Shown here one piece after another: positions 32,930-46,100 of a stretch of 64,000 nucleotides of DNA (positions are counted from its first letter, which is position 1; every line of letters begins with the position of its first letter). The translations under genes were made by a program, and so were the position numbers. The DNA is from Nectonema munidae (lineage: Eukaryota > Nematomorpha > Nectonematoida > Nectonematidae), in contig JAUIRK010000509.1 of assembly GCA_030549495.1 (NCBI GenBank), positions 310,001 through 374,000 of the forward strand, given 5' to 3'. The notes beneath the pieces are model-generated. The model did not search any database. It was not told where the DNA came from and was given only the letters and a program-made list of their open reading frames with translations.

Positions 32930-32937
32930 GTCTATAG

Positions 32938-33829
32938 AGTATTACTTGTATTAGACAAGGAATACTTACTCATCTCGCACGAAGTAAAACCGTTCTTCTA
33001 TAAAACCAAAGTAAATCATGGATCTATCCTGTGCTATTCTCAAAAATGGTCATAAAGAAGCTTCTAAATCCACTACTGACATGCAGTAAAAGTTCGCTGA
33101 TAAAAACTTTTTCATTTTCTCTGGGAAGTTCGCATTAATTTGCGAAAACAGGAAATAGCTACAACATTTCTTTGAATAGCAGAGTATATATAGATGCGCA
33201 TAATGCTATAAAATTCATTCATGTAGATGCGCTCAAGCCCCCACACAACCCATCCATGACAACAAAGCTTGAATGAGGGAGTAGGCAGGAAGGAAAGAAA
33301 ATATAAGAAAACTGCAAATATATCCAAAAAATTTTGCTATGCTTCGCTTGCTATGCAATCTCCAGTCAGCATGCCTCATGCGCCAGGGTGTGGTCTCGCC
33401 CCTCCTCTAGCTAGACCATATTTCCTTTCACACACAGACCCACACACCCACACACTAAATTAATAGAAAAACAAGACTTTAAGTGGATTTGATTTATGCA
33501 GGTATATGTAAGAAATAATGATGTCAATGAGGATGAAAGGAAGAGGGAGAGAGAGCTTTGATATTTAAAAGTGCTACAAAGTTCGGTTATAAAGGAAGCA
33601 CCTCTTTAAAACTTGTGTAGAGATTAAGCTTCAATGATTTTTTTAGATGATGATGAAAAGTAGAATAAATCTTTTTGATAAAATATAGATTTCTATGTGT
33701 GCCATTGTGTTTTTTATTTCTTTCTTTTGCACTTCTCCAAAAAAAAAGTAAAAGGCAAAAAAGTAATAATTTTTTTAATTTATTTTCATAAATTAAATAT
33801 GTAAAATTATTAATTAATTAGTATTTTAA
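32938..33829. other. No feature recognised
   Basis: Contains a short CACACA-type stretch near 33433-33455 and no supported gene. Confidence 0.35.
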
Positions 33830-33960
33830 AATTATTAAGTTGGAAAAAATTTAAAAAAAAAATTTTTAGTGTGGGGGGGGGGGGAGATGACCCATAAGTA
33901 CCGCAAGTTTTTATGAAAGTATCAAAACTATAAAAAATTATTATTAATCTAAAATGAATT
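33830..33960. repeat. Fragment of a hAT-type element like 17887-19371
   Basis: TTTTTAGTG, a poly-G tract, then GATGACCCATAAGTACC match the right-end interior of the hAT at 17887-19371 (poly-G, GATAGATAACCCATAAGTACC). No terminal repeat is preserved. Confidence 0.5.
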
Positions 33961-34875
33961 TCGTGTTTGAGAATAAGCATTATTATTATAGAAGTTTCTT
34001 GAATTTCCAATATTACTCGCCAAAAAACTCGGGATAAAAATTTTTTGTTAAAATAATTATTTAAAAAATTTTTTTTTAATTATTTTTTCTCTTTTTTCAA
34101 AGAATAAATTTATTATTTTATAAAAACTTAATTCAAACTCAAAAGCTCAGTGCAAACGAATTCTCCGTATGGTAAAAAGGATTCAAAGTGGGGGCCAATC
34201 CTCCTAATCAGGGTAGCAAGATTTTATATAAAATAAAGCAAGACATTTAACAGAAAAATAATAAAAAAATCTGGGCAAAAACGGGCTAACTTAATTTGAA
34301 CATATATGTATATTCAAAAAATAAGTTTATTTAAAAAATTTTTAACTGCAAAAATAGGACACTATATTTGATTCAATCGTTATTTTTGGGAAGATGAGAT
34401 ATTCTCCAAAATTTCTTTATTTTGAAGAAGATATCGATAAAATTCACAGTGAGAACTTTTTTTGAAGTTATAGTTTACTATCAGAATGATTTTACTGATT
34501 CCATAGGTGATTGGTTTCTATACAATTATTCAATTGATACTCCATCAACGACAAAATTCTGCATATATTTGCGCTATCAGTGTGCAGTGCATACTGTATA
34601 CCCAAAAATATATTGAGTGGTTTTCAGTACTCAGAGAGGTTATCTAAAAAAGGCAATTTTTTAAAAACTTCGGCCATCTTTCATTTGTAGATAGTAGTTG
34701 AAAGTTAGAATTTTCTTTTTCGTCATTCAAAAAAAATATAAATACAGAAATCATCTTAAATCATCAATTTTGATATTAAATCTTTTAAAGATAAGCACCA
34801 GAGATAATCCAGAAAATTTAGGCTTTAGTAAAAAGACGGACTAAATTTTTTTTCATAAAAGCAGGATTTGTCCAT

Positions 34876-35792
<917 letters not shown>

Positions 35793-36430
35793 TTTAGTAT
35801 CCCTAAATTTGGAAGATAAGATGGAGAATGGTGGTAACGATGAGTTTGTGAAGCCAGGACAAATAATAATAATTAATGCCCATTAAATTCTATTTAAAGT
35901 ATGAATATTAAATAACACTTTGGCGTATAAGTGACATTGCTGAATTTTTTATTTATATATACACACACATTTTATAAGAACAATAATGATAGTAGTAATA
36001 ATGATATTTTTAGAGAGAATTTTATTATGTTTGTAGAAAATGGCGCTCTAGTATTGGACAGAAGCCTCCTTTACTAAATTGTGTTCAAGATGATATCTAA
36101 ATGATTTCAATTATGAAGATGGTGGTGACGATTTGGTGTTGATGATGCGCTGATATGGTTGTAAAGATACTCAAGCTGAGGATGAAGAGATAAAAGAGCT
36201 AAATTTGAGGGAATTAGCATAAAAATCTTAATGTTCACATATTTCATAGAAACAATATTTATTTAATAATTGAAAAATCATTTATAACACAAACACACTC
36301 ACACACACCATTAATTTAGTCGTGCTCGCGTTCTTCGTGGTTTCTGTAAAACAGTAATACCGTGAAGAACTTTTAGCTGTTTAATTGAGTTTGGTGCCCG
36401 CACTTCATTCTTTCTTCAAACACAAAGAAA

Positions 36431-36433
36431 TAA
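36431..36433 (+). other. In-frame stop upstream of the Lbx start codon
   Basis: A TAA in the Lbx frame, 24 bases before the ATG at 36455, with no acceptor AG between them. It fixes 36455 as the first possible start on this exon. Confidence 0.8.
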
Positions 36434-36454
36434 ATTTCCACCTGTGCCGCACAT

Positions 36455-36701
36455 ATGAAAAACAGGGTGTATAAAAGTGAAAAAGGCAAGTCCTTGAATA
36501 AGTCCTTTTTCATCAAGAACATTCTCAGCCAAGACACTGTCATATCCTGTGAAAGAAGGAAGCAATGGAACATCGAAGATATTCTAAATTTCCGTGGCAG
36601 GGATGAAGGTGGCGCCTGTCAGAAATGTCACGCAAACTCGCCTCTAGAAAGCCTTTTAAATCTCACGAAGCAAACTTTCCACCCCAGACAAGATGTTAAG
36701 A
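36455..36701 (+). CDS. Lbx: Lbx exon 1 (EH1 motif and Lbx-specific block)
   Basis: It starts at the first ATG after an in-frame stop. The donor is A|GTATGC, in phase 1. It encodes residues 1-82 and the first base of codon 83. The exon break between the SPLESLL block and the homeodomain is where vertebrate LBX1 is also split, as I recall it. Confidence 0.82.
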
Positions 36702-39700
36702 GTATGCTTCTTTTCATTTGTCTCCTTCTTCTTCTTCTTCATTTATTTGCTTTTAAATTATATTTCTTGTGTGCAATTCGTGTTGTAATAGAAACGAACT
36801 TGAACAAAGAAGGCGCGAAAAATTTTCAGACAGAGGGTCGGGAATAAAAGGTCTTCTCCAAATGTCAACACATAGCGATGATACCCATGATCAGTGATAG
36901 CCTTCGTTATATTTCGGAAGTAAATTGCGTATTTTTCCTGTCATTTAATCGCATTGAAATAAAAACGCGAAATTTAAAAAAGGTGGCAAAATTTTGAAAA
37001 AAAATGGAACGTAATAACGAATTCAAACATGATCAAAATGCTTCGCCTGATGCTTTTTACCTTGTGAATAAATGCCTTCAAAATAATTCATAGTAGAATA
37101 TAATATTATGTCAATGATCATTATTTTTATAAAATTTCAAACGAGTGTTCTATGCTTCTCTGTATTCAGCTGAGATGATAAGATATCTTTATAAAAAAGT
37201 TAAACTCTCGTACTGAAATTGAACAACTATTATTTTTATATTTTTTTTTATTTAAAGATACGATTTTAGAAAATTGAAAAACATCAAATTTGATATATAT
37301 ATATATATAATGGTAGATAACCAATTCTTGTAAAATTAGATACATTTTCAACTTAAAACATATTTCAGGAATACAGAAAAATTGCTCATTTGAAAATGCA
37401 GAAAGAGTTTGAATAATTGCTTTCCTCTTGTATATAAATTAAGTAAATTATTTAATTTGTTATTCAATTGTTGTTTGTATGAGCAAATTTTACATCACTG
37501 ATTTATATTTGCATGTGTGTAATGGGTTTGAACTTGAAACTCTCAGATTCCATGAAATAAAACGTACCAAAGTTCGAAATCGCACCAAACTTTGACATAT
37601 ATATACAATAAATATATTTGTAATAGCCATTAAAATGCTAATCAAATCAAAGTCATACACTATGTGCTGATATTAGATACGGCAAAATCATACTGTGTCT
37701 TTTTCATGAAAAAAACAACGTAAAGGAATTGGATGGGGAAATAGAGATAACATATACGAGACTCGAACCACTGTGCCATATAACTACCTTCGACCCTGAT
37801 CCTAATTCTCACCCTTGGGAGATTAATTAACCGCAATATTCGAACCCATCTTACTTTTCGAGTCGTTCAAATCTTACCTTCTCCTCATTTTGCTATATTA
37901 TTTTCCAAATATTTCCAGTACATTTAGAAAAGTTATTTGGGGACACATCGGGGCACTAATTCCGTTATAATCGCAAATTAATTACGAGTTAACCCTTTCA
38001 TATTGGGAGTGCAAATTAAATGTCAACAGGTATAATCTTGAGTCAAATTGAGTACGGAAAAAATATTTAAAAATTTAACAGATTAAAATAAAATAAAAAT
38101 CTGAATTGTTAGTTAGAAAAATTGTCGGTAGTTAAGCATTTAAGAAGTAAGGTAAAGGTACCCCGTGGTGTTTTCATCGAGAAGGCACAATTGCGCCGCT
38201 TGTATCGAACTATGAGGAAAGCAGGCTTGATGCGGGATCGAACCCAAGACCTTGAGTTATCGAATCCAGCATCTAACCAACCCTACTCACGCCCCTTAAG
38301 TTAGTTACAGAGTTAGTAAGTCCGCAACTTAGTTATTGAATTATCTAATTAGGGAGTCAAGTTAAAAGAAACATTTTTTCCGATTAATTTTGATATTATA
38401 TATTTTTTCCTATCAAGATTTATGTATACAACGATGATACCGGCATCAATTTTGGTTTGTAAGTTGTGGGCCTGTTTAAAAAGGAATTAAAGAGACCCCA
38501 CGCGAAAGATGAGCCTAGTTTAGAGATAACCCCTAATCCTAACCCAAACCCTAACCCAAACCTCACGCCACTTAATTTTCACATAAAGCCTGTTATACCT
38601 ATACATGTGAATTATATAAGTAATTATAATTAATAATTAGAAAAAATTAATATTGATAAGTATGATAATCTAAGGGAACTATTTATTTGAGTTTTTGTGA
38701 TTAGCATAGTTTACAACAAATTCGCTTCACCAGAAGAAAAATCCAAGGAAAAACATTTTTCAGAGTAAAAAAGCCAGGATAATAAATGATGTTTTGCGGA
38801 TTGAAGCGTGGAATAAGAAAATTATTCAGGTGTATTAGTATACGTGGAATATGTAAAAAGCTACTTACTTTATTTGAGATCGCTCATTCATTTTTCATCT
38901 CATTTTGACGCGGAAAAGTTTTTATAAAGTGTAAGCCGCCTGCCTGTATTGATAGATCCTACACATATATTCAATCTTAAAAATCTTTGAACAGAAATAT
39001 TTGATACTTATACAATCTCTAAATTTGAAGCATGTTTACAATGAAACGTAAAAAAATTGAGCAAAGCGTACCCTTGTTTTTTGACACAATAAAAATTATA
39101 CAGCTTTTAGTTATTTGTAAACGTGAAAGTACATTTTTCGATTTTTCTCGCTAAATTGCTAAATACGTTATCATCGTTTTTTTTTAATTTATAACACACA
39201 AAAGGGAGCATAGCTAATTCTAATAGTATATTCCTATATCTTTGAAAGATTTTTGACATTTTTTTAGTGTATTTGTGTGTTAATTGAGAATTTAATTGAA
39301 AAATAGAACTTATAAATCAAATACGATAGTGATATACTCGTCTCATATATTTAGGTCCTCCTTTGCATCTACATGATAGAGCCGTATCTACCGGGGCCCA
39401 AAGATCTCCGCCCCCCCCCCTCTGAGAAAATCTCTAGCGCGCCCTGAAAAAATTTATTAAGATACCAAAATGATTAAAAAATGCTTGGACATGAGAACTA
39501 ATAAATAAGTCTCCTAAATTGTTATTTCATTCCATTTTGAGATAAGTATGGCTTGAAAAACCTAGAATGTTATCCATATGAACACTTGTTTTATAATTTT
39601 TTAATTAATTTTGTGTTAATTTTTTAATCTGACTTAAATTTCATCTTCCAAATCGCTATTCATAATTTTAGGTGGTAGATCAATCAAAATAATAAAACAT

Positions 39701-41782
39701 TTTTTGGCACCCCCCTGAGGATGAAAGCTGGCTATGCCTCTACTACATGATACACACTATATAGATTCTTTTAACGTTTTGTTTTAAAGGGCAGGTTGGA
39801 ACATGTGCCAGAAATTTGAAACTGAATTTTCGTATGAGATTTATTTCTTTTCAATGTAGCAAAATACTCATATCGCCATTTTTACCTGAAAAAAATTAAT
39901 TAGAAAATCGGGAGATAAACGTTGTTTTAACAATTTTTTGTTCCCCTCCCGCATTCCCTCTCACTGTCAACGTTAAAACGCCTCACGCCATTTTGATTTA
40001 GTCATTTTCTTATTGATTTCAGTAGGACTCATATATATCTTCTTCATATTATATATATATATATATATACATTTTTCAATGTATGTCTTTCCTATCTAAA
40101 TATAAAGATTTATTCAATTTCAAACAAAAAAAAGTTTCCATATATTGTGAAATTTACAGACTTAGAATAAGGAAAAATATTTTTACCATTCCTATTCAAC
40201 CTTTACCATAAAAACAAGTTCTTTCCAGACGTTTTACAACATAAAAATTGTTCCGATTTAGTACAGTTCATACATCGAAATACCAAAAAGAATCCATATC
40301 ATTTTCTGCCTTTAACATTCTTCATTTTACTTTCACAAGGTCATTCACTAGTTTTGAAATAGCCAATAAGAAACTTGATAAATAATAATAATTAATTAAT
40401 TTGTAATAGCATATTTCTGTCATATTAATTGAAAAGCGTTTTTTCATTAAAAAAATAATCTATTTCTTTCAATTTATTGTAAACTTTGATCACGAATTTC
40501 GAATTTTAGAACTAAGCTTCTTAAAAAACTTTGAAAAAGGATTTGTAGAAGATATTTTTTTATTGGTTTATTTCTTTCAAAATTGTATTTATCATTTTTA
40601 AGAAGCTAAAATATCATTTGAGTTTCTGAAAAAGAGAAAGAAATCATGTAAGTTAGTAAATCGTAAATATGTTTCAGTAAACTTAATTGTTAATTAGAGT
40701 AATATAATTAGTCAATATTAGACATATGCAAATTTAATAACAGAAGCGGATCTAGAAATTGGCATTAGGGGAGGGGGGCGGATTTTATTAAACTAAAACT
40801 CAAATATATAAATTTTAGCTTTATTAAATTTTTAAGCTATTTTTATCTTATTTTGGGTAATAGTTTAATAAAAAGTGAAAATTGACTTTTTATCATAAAA
40901 CTTAAAGTATCATAATAATAATATATCAAAAAACACTTAACTACGATTGAAACATAAAAAACTTTTTAGGGCTTCTCACTTTAGAGAAAGATTGAATCTA
41001 AAAAATGAGTTGCAGAAATCATCATAATATTTGAGTTCTACGAAAAGAATTAGATCAAGAAAAATTTTCAAGCAATTCGCAATGCAATTTAGGGGGGGGG
41101 GGTGTACGCCGGTTCCGCCCCCTTTAAATCCGCCAGTGAATAACATTGGTAATATTGTAAAAATAGAAAAATTGAAACAAAATAATTTCTTAAATTTAAA
41201 AATTAGTAAAGTAAAATTTAGGAATGACATATTTTTAAAAAGTTGTAAATAACTTATGAAGACAGTATTATATGAATAATGATTAGAATGGAACTAATTT
41301 TTTGTTTGTAATAAAATGTGTTTACTCTATTGAAAATGACAATCCAGGCATGGTATTTATTTAAAGCCAAAATAGTAAATAGAAATTGAAGTAAAATCTA
41401 AATACTTACTGAATATAATTTCTTTGTTTTAGAAATAACAGATAATGACATTCACACCTTTTTTGAGCTGAGAAAGTTGCATAAAAAGAGAAAATCGAGA
41501 ACTGCCTTCTCAACGTTTCAACTTTTTGAACTGGAAAAAAGATTTCGCCTTCAAAAGTACCTTAGTCCTGGTGACAGAGATGAAATTTCGCAGAAGTTGG
41601 GTTTGTCAAACTCGCAAGTCATCACGTGGTTTCAAAACCGAAGAGCGAAGCACAAAAAAGTCGACATTTCTTCAAATTCCCCAAAGAGTATGGGCAGAGA
41701 ATCAAGAAGTCCGCCAAAAACAAACGATTTCGACATTTTGAGTTCAAGATACACAGAAATGAATACTTGTACGAAATTATGA
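36455..41782 (+). CDS. Lbx: Ladybird-type (Lbx) homeobox transcription factor, complete two-exon gene
   Basis: Exons 36455-36701 and 41433-41782 join in phase 1 to give 597 bp, 198 residues plus stop. An EH1 Groucho-binding motif lies at residues 18-24 (FFIKNIL). SPLESLLNLTKQTF follows at 62-75, matching the Lbx-specific block before the homeodomain (SPLxALEELTxKTF). The homeodomain is at about 101-160: RKSRTAF, LEKRF, QKYLSPGDRDEI, LGLSNSQVITWFQNRRAK. The YLSPxDRDxI and QVITWFQNRRAK strings are those of ladybird/Lbx, not Tlx, Bari or NK proteins. It is a nuclear DNA-binding protein; Lbx genes specify muscle and neural cell types in other animals. It is shorter than vertebrate LBX1 (about 280 residues), with a short C-terminus. 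The 4.7-kb intron holds a SINE and two hAT MITEs. Confidence 0.88.
36702..38145. other. Lbx intron, first part, nothing recognised
   Basis: It contains CTT-rich runs just after the donor and a short (AT)n at about 37295-37310. There is no conserved exon. Confidence 0.4.
38151..38294 (-). repeat. tRNA-derived SINE, copy 3
   Basis: Minus-strand order is CGTGAGTAGGGTTGG (box A region), GGTTCGATCCC (box B, 38244-38234), AGGCACAATTGCGCC body in reverse, and a GGTACCTTTACCTT end. It is the most complete copy and is inserted in the Lbx intron. Confidence 0.8.
39377..39742. mobile_element. hAT MITE (366 bp) with perfect 8-bp target duplication
   Basis: The ends are TAGAGCCGTATCTACC and GCTGGCTATGCCTCTA. 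CTACATGA is duplicated exactly at 39369-39376 and 39743-39750. A poly-C tract lies just inside the left end. It is in the Lbx intron. Confidence 0.85.
40741..41138. mobile_element. hAT MITE, older copy of the family at 59491-59786
   Basis: The ends are CAGAAGCGGATCTAGAAATT and AAATCCGCCAGTG, degraded forms of the CAGTGGCGGATCCAG terminal repeat at 59491. A poly-G tract lies near the right end. Only AATAA is shared by the flanks, so the target duplication has decayed. It ends about 290 bp before the Lbx homeobox exon. Confidence 0.7.
41433..41782 (+). CDS. Lbx: Lbx exon 2 (homeodomain exon, with stop codon)
   Basis: The acceptor is TCTTTGTTTTAG. Two bases complete codon 83, then ITDNDIHTFFELRKLHK leads into the homeodomain. 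Recognition-helix residues W48, F49, N51 and R53 are present. The tail is short and Ser/Pro-rich and ends at the TGA 41780-41782. Confidence 0.92.
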
Positions 41783-41838
41783 ACTATTTTTCAACGTATA
41801 TACATGATATGAAAGTGCAATTCATTTTACTTTAGTCT

Positions 41839-41853
41839 AATAAATTTAATAAA
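41839..41853 (+). terminator. Lbx polyadenylation signals
   Basis: Two AATAAA hexamers lie at 41839-41844 and 41848-41853, 57 and 66 bases after the Lbx stop codon. Confidence 0.6.
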
Positions 41854-42143
41854 TATTTTTATATACACTTTAAAAAATTTTTCTCATTTTGATAATGGCA
41901 ATTATTATCTTTACTTTTGCAGGGAATATAAAGATTACTGTCTTGCTTATGATTAGGTTCATGCAAAAGGTCGTTTGGATTCTCAGAGATGTGGGGTAGA
42001 GCACTGCATCTGCATGTGTAAAGCTCGTCTAGCCATGAACGAAAAAAGAAGGGCATTGCGCCACATTGGTTGAAAAAATAGCAGGGACGGACATAAGCGG
42101 ATTATATTTTTTCAACAAAAAAAAAGCAAGAATCAAAGAAGAT

Positions 42144-42450
42144 AAATTGTAAATAGTAGTTTCGTTTGTTAAGAACAAAATGTTATTAATTTTCTTACCT
42201 TTTTTTAAATTAAAAAATTAATTTACATTTTTTTTGATTAAAAAAAATTCCCCAATCAGCTTTCAATATGCGAACACAATACACCGTGATATATAAACTA
42301 TATCATGACGTAGATCATGTTCGCATATTGAAAGCTGATTGGGGAATTTTTTTTAATTAAAAAAAATGTAAATTAATTTTTTAATTAAAAAAAAGGTAAG
42401 AAAATTAATAACATTTTGTTCTTAACAAACGAAACTACTATTTACAATTT
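42144..42450. repeat. 132-bp near-perfect inverted repeat with 43-bp spacer
   Basis: The left arm 42144-42275 and right arm 42319-42450 are reverse complements at 130 of 132 positions by eye. The spacer has its own small stem (TGATATA, then TATATCA). AAGCTGATTG in the right arm (42332-42341) recurs just beyond it (42451-42460). It lies between the Lbx and MFSD10 polyadenylation signals. Confidence 0.92.
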
Positions 42451-42702
42451 AAGCTGATTGTGGAAAAAATTTCGCACACATTGCAAAAACTTGACCTAAA
42501 CACACCCAATTGTAAAGCATATTATTTTGTATATAACTAATTTAAAAAAACCAGCTTGGATAATGTCTGATTCTACACGGTTAATATTTTGAGCAAAATT
42601 AAATGAAGGAAAGCTTGAAATTTGAAACTTCTTAAGAATGTTTCTTCTCCCTCTCAAACTAGAAATAAAGGCCAAAGATGGGGAAAATAAAGTTTGACAA
42701 CG

Positions 42703-42829
42703 CCAACCCGTTAACGACTAGAATAATCAGACGATATCTAATGTAAAGCAGAAGATTTTTATTAAAAAGTTTGAAAAAACAAGACGATTTTTTTTTTTTA
42801 AATCACTTAATCGACGGGGGGTTAACGGG
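42703..42829. mobile_element. piggyBac-like MITE, copy 2
   Basis: The ends are AACCCGTTAACGAC and GGGGTTAACGGG. The interior AATAATCAGACGATATCTAA and ATGTAAAGCAGAAGAT is shared, in reverse, with 61902-62040 and 62128-62263. Confidence 0.7.
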
Positions 42830-42865
42830 AGAATCAAAAAGAAAAAGAAATAAGAGAAAAATGAA

Positions 42866-42871
42866 TTTATT
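42866..42871 (-). terminator. MFSD10 polyadenylation signal
   Basis: TTTATT on the plus strand, AATAAA on the minus, 118 bases beyond the MFSD10 stop codon. Confidence 0.5.
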
Positions 42872-42988
42872 GAGTGTCATAATAAAAAAAAGGCTATCAT
42901 ATCAAAAATGGAAAAGATAAAAGGAAGTTTGACGCAAAAGATTGTGAAATCTACATCCAAACCACTTCAGGATCAAGTAGTGAACGAG

Positions 42989-43107
42989 CTATTGAGGCTT
43001 CGTTTTGCTCACGGTATAATCGTCAACCTTGGATAAAAGTATGAGAGGGAGTATTTGAAGCAGACCAAACACAACGTAAAATACTTCAGCTCCAAAGTAC
43101 CAGAAAA
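42989..43107 (-). CDS. MFSD10: MFSD10 terminal exon
   Basis: The acceptor is TTTGTGTGTTTTAG, phase 1 in. It encodes FWYFGAEVFYVVFGLLQILP, a final transmembrane segment, and a short polar tail ending at TAG (42991-42989). It fits the last TM of the family and joins exon 7 in frame. Confidence 0.85.
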
Positions 43108-46100
43108 CTAAAACACACAAAGTAAAGGCTAACGCAAGTAAGGATAGACTGTGTTTCAACGTGCATGTGTTCTATGCCCGTGTGCTTGGGGTCCTGGGTT
43201 AGGGTTAGGGGCGCGTATTTGAGATTATCCTTTGAACATTCTACAATCTCAAATATATGTCAAAACACAATCTAAAAGCCCATCTGTCAACGAGAGTAAT
43301 TTAGGACACATGTTGCTTAGCTATCAGTGACGCCCCTCTAAAGTTATGCTTCCTGACTTTTTTTTTAAAGTTGAACTGAGTTCTATAGTACCTTCTTTAT
43401 CGAAGCAAGAAAATTAGATGACATGCCGCCTATAGCGTAGAAAGCACGGGAATAGAAGGATTTCTTCATTCCTACAGCAAGAAATCATGACACATGTTCT
43501 TTAGTTTGTGTATTTACAGCTTTGACAAACAACGATATGCATCCTTCATAGCTAAACTCGACTGTAAATATCTACAAATATGTTTTCTTACTAATCAGAA
43601 TTAGAACCGGATATTCAAATAATCAGAATTATAGAATCTGCCCATCCCTGATGAGGAGACGAGATTTGACAGCCAAGTTCAATAAAGAGGTTACATTTTT
43701 TGGGGTGTGGGAGGATATACAGGTAAAGAATCTTCACCAGCACACATCTCTAATTCTCAATAACTACAAAAAATAGGCATATAATCAAGACTTGGCAAGG
43801 CATCAAAGTTTCCTTAAATTTTTTCCAAATTATTTGATGCAGTATTGATGGGATTCTGACCAGAAAAACTAATGAAGTTCATAATCATGGAGGAGATTGG
43901 AAAAAAATTAATCACCAATGAATTTGTAAACAATATATTATTCAATGATAATAAAATGCTTTCAACTTTTAAAATATCGATCAAAAAAACTTAAGGTTTT
44001 GTTTTATAAATGCATACAGGCAATTTTGTAATTGCCAAGCTAATTTATAAATGAACTTTGTTGGGTTAATTGGTTAGAGCAAATTTTTTGAACAAAACAC
44101 GTGCTATATCGTGGTATGGAAAAATTAAAAATCTCAATTTTTTACTTTATCAATATCAATCAATCAATCAATCAATTTATTGATTGATTTATATGCAGTT
44201 TTTTATGAAAATAAAAACTTAAGAAAATAAAATAAAATGAGGTTAGTCCCTATATCAAATGTAAGAATACAATTATGTATTAATATAAATCAAGACTTTT
44301 AGATATACAGTATATAGTTAGTATAGCTACAATCAATTTTGTATATTTTAAGAAAAAATATTGAGCAGTAGATAGTAGTCGTTTTTTTCTCTTTCCATGC
44401 AAAGAAAATATTTCGAAAGGGAGGGATTCGATCTATGCTTTGATTAAACAAAAAATTAGACATAATTAATAATATATATATAATTAATTTATTTTGTTTA
44501 AATTATATTTCCTTTAAACATCCTTGTAGGAATGAAAAAAAAAACAAGATTTTCACTGAAACCCATTTCTGTGAATGAAACACTAAACGGAATTAGCAAC
44601 GTAGGTGATTTGTTTGCCATCTCTCTGTCAAGCATCTAAAGCTTGTTGCAAACATTGAATGTCGAATTCTTTCATGTGATTTTAATTGTAGTTGACAAAC
44701 TTAGCTCATTTCCCATTTATTTTGAAACAGAGGCATTTACTCCAATTTACAAGAAGTGCGATGAAAAAGTCCTGACTAATGCTTGCCCAGCTTCCATATA
44801 CTTTGTGTGATTTGTAAATCATCATTAGAAAAGTTACACATATGGAGTGTTGCTCATGTTGGCGAAAATGGATTGACTATTTATTAACAAAAAGAAATCG
44901 AAAAGGATGTTTTTAATTGAAAATGAAAGTTTTAATTAGCATGCGACTATCCCAGTTGGTAAGTTTTTTAACAATATTTGAATTAAATTTATTTCATCTT
45001 CTTCTTCAAATAATTATATTAAAAAAATAGATATTTGATTGAAAAAAACTTGGAATAGGTTTAAGAGAGAGAGAGAGAGAGTTAAGACAAGCAGATTTCA
45101 ATACTATCAAAATTAAGCAAAAAAATCAGTTTCCTTAAAAAGTTCAGATTTGCTAAAATTTTGAATACAACAGGATAAGGAAGGATAAACAAAGATTTGA
45201 AAAAAGTTCAACTTACTGACTGAAGAAAACAAAGGTCCAATTGTTCTCGCTAAGAACCCTAATGAACGAAATATTCCCATAAGCGTTCCTTTGTTGACAT
45301 TCTGTCCTATATGAAAAAGTAATAATTATTTATTTTTTATCAGCGTAGTAGAATAGAGTTTTGATTCAAAAATTAAATTTTCTAAGATTAACATTATTTT
45401 AAAAATCTTAATTGGGTTTACTAATATAAAAAAATCATATACATGCATTCAATAATGTAATTTTAAACTTATAAACGTATGATATGTTAATTATTATTAA
45501 GACACAAAGCTTATAAAAAAGTGCCCAAATTTAAACTCGAATAGTAACAAATCAGACTGAAGAATAAACCTATAACTTAAGATATTATCAATCATCTAAC
45601 TCCCAATTAATTAACTAATCTTTGATTGTAGGAAACCTCATAAAAAATTCAGGATATCCGTGGCCGAGAAAAAGTGTGAAAACTTATTTTCTATATAGAT
45701 TAGAGACCATATGAGTCTCGTGTTCAAAGCTGGTTTTGATGGGACATTCAGAAAACGATGCTCAAATATTACTGAGCGAGCATACTGTAGAAAGTGAAAC
45801 GTTATTTGAACACGAGAAGAATGTGCTAAGAATGTCAAAAAATGGTTGTAAAACGTTTCAACCATGGACATTTCAGGCAAGACCTTTCAAGCAAATGACA
45901 TATGAATCAAGTGTTAAATCAAACAAAGGATATTTCAACGAAGAGTCCAATCAACCAAATAATATTTTAACAATAAATTTTTTACTAGATAAAAAAATAT
46001 GCTTTTAAAATATATGAGCGAGCAGTTTTGAACAATAAGAATTTCAATGCAGTTAATTCTATCGTACAAATTTTCAGGACTAAATTTTCATTTTGTTGAT

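Noticed and set aside
37745-37795. tRNA-like promoter boxes on the minus strand (TGGCACAGTGG running into GGTTCGAGTC)
   Set aside because: The two boxes overlap, so no tRNA cloverleaf can form; probably chance or a scrap of a SINE.
38525-38570. Telomere-like CCTAACCC words, and a similar GGTTAGGG pair near 43198
   Set aside because: Only a few irregular units, not a telomeric array.
43383-43471. Candidate last exon of MFSD10 with a good acceptor, fitting phase and a YAIGG stretch
   Set aside because: The exon at 42989-43107 also fits phase and matches the family's final TM far better. At most this one is an alternative ending.
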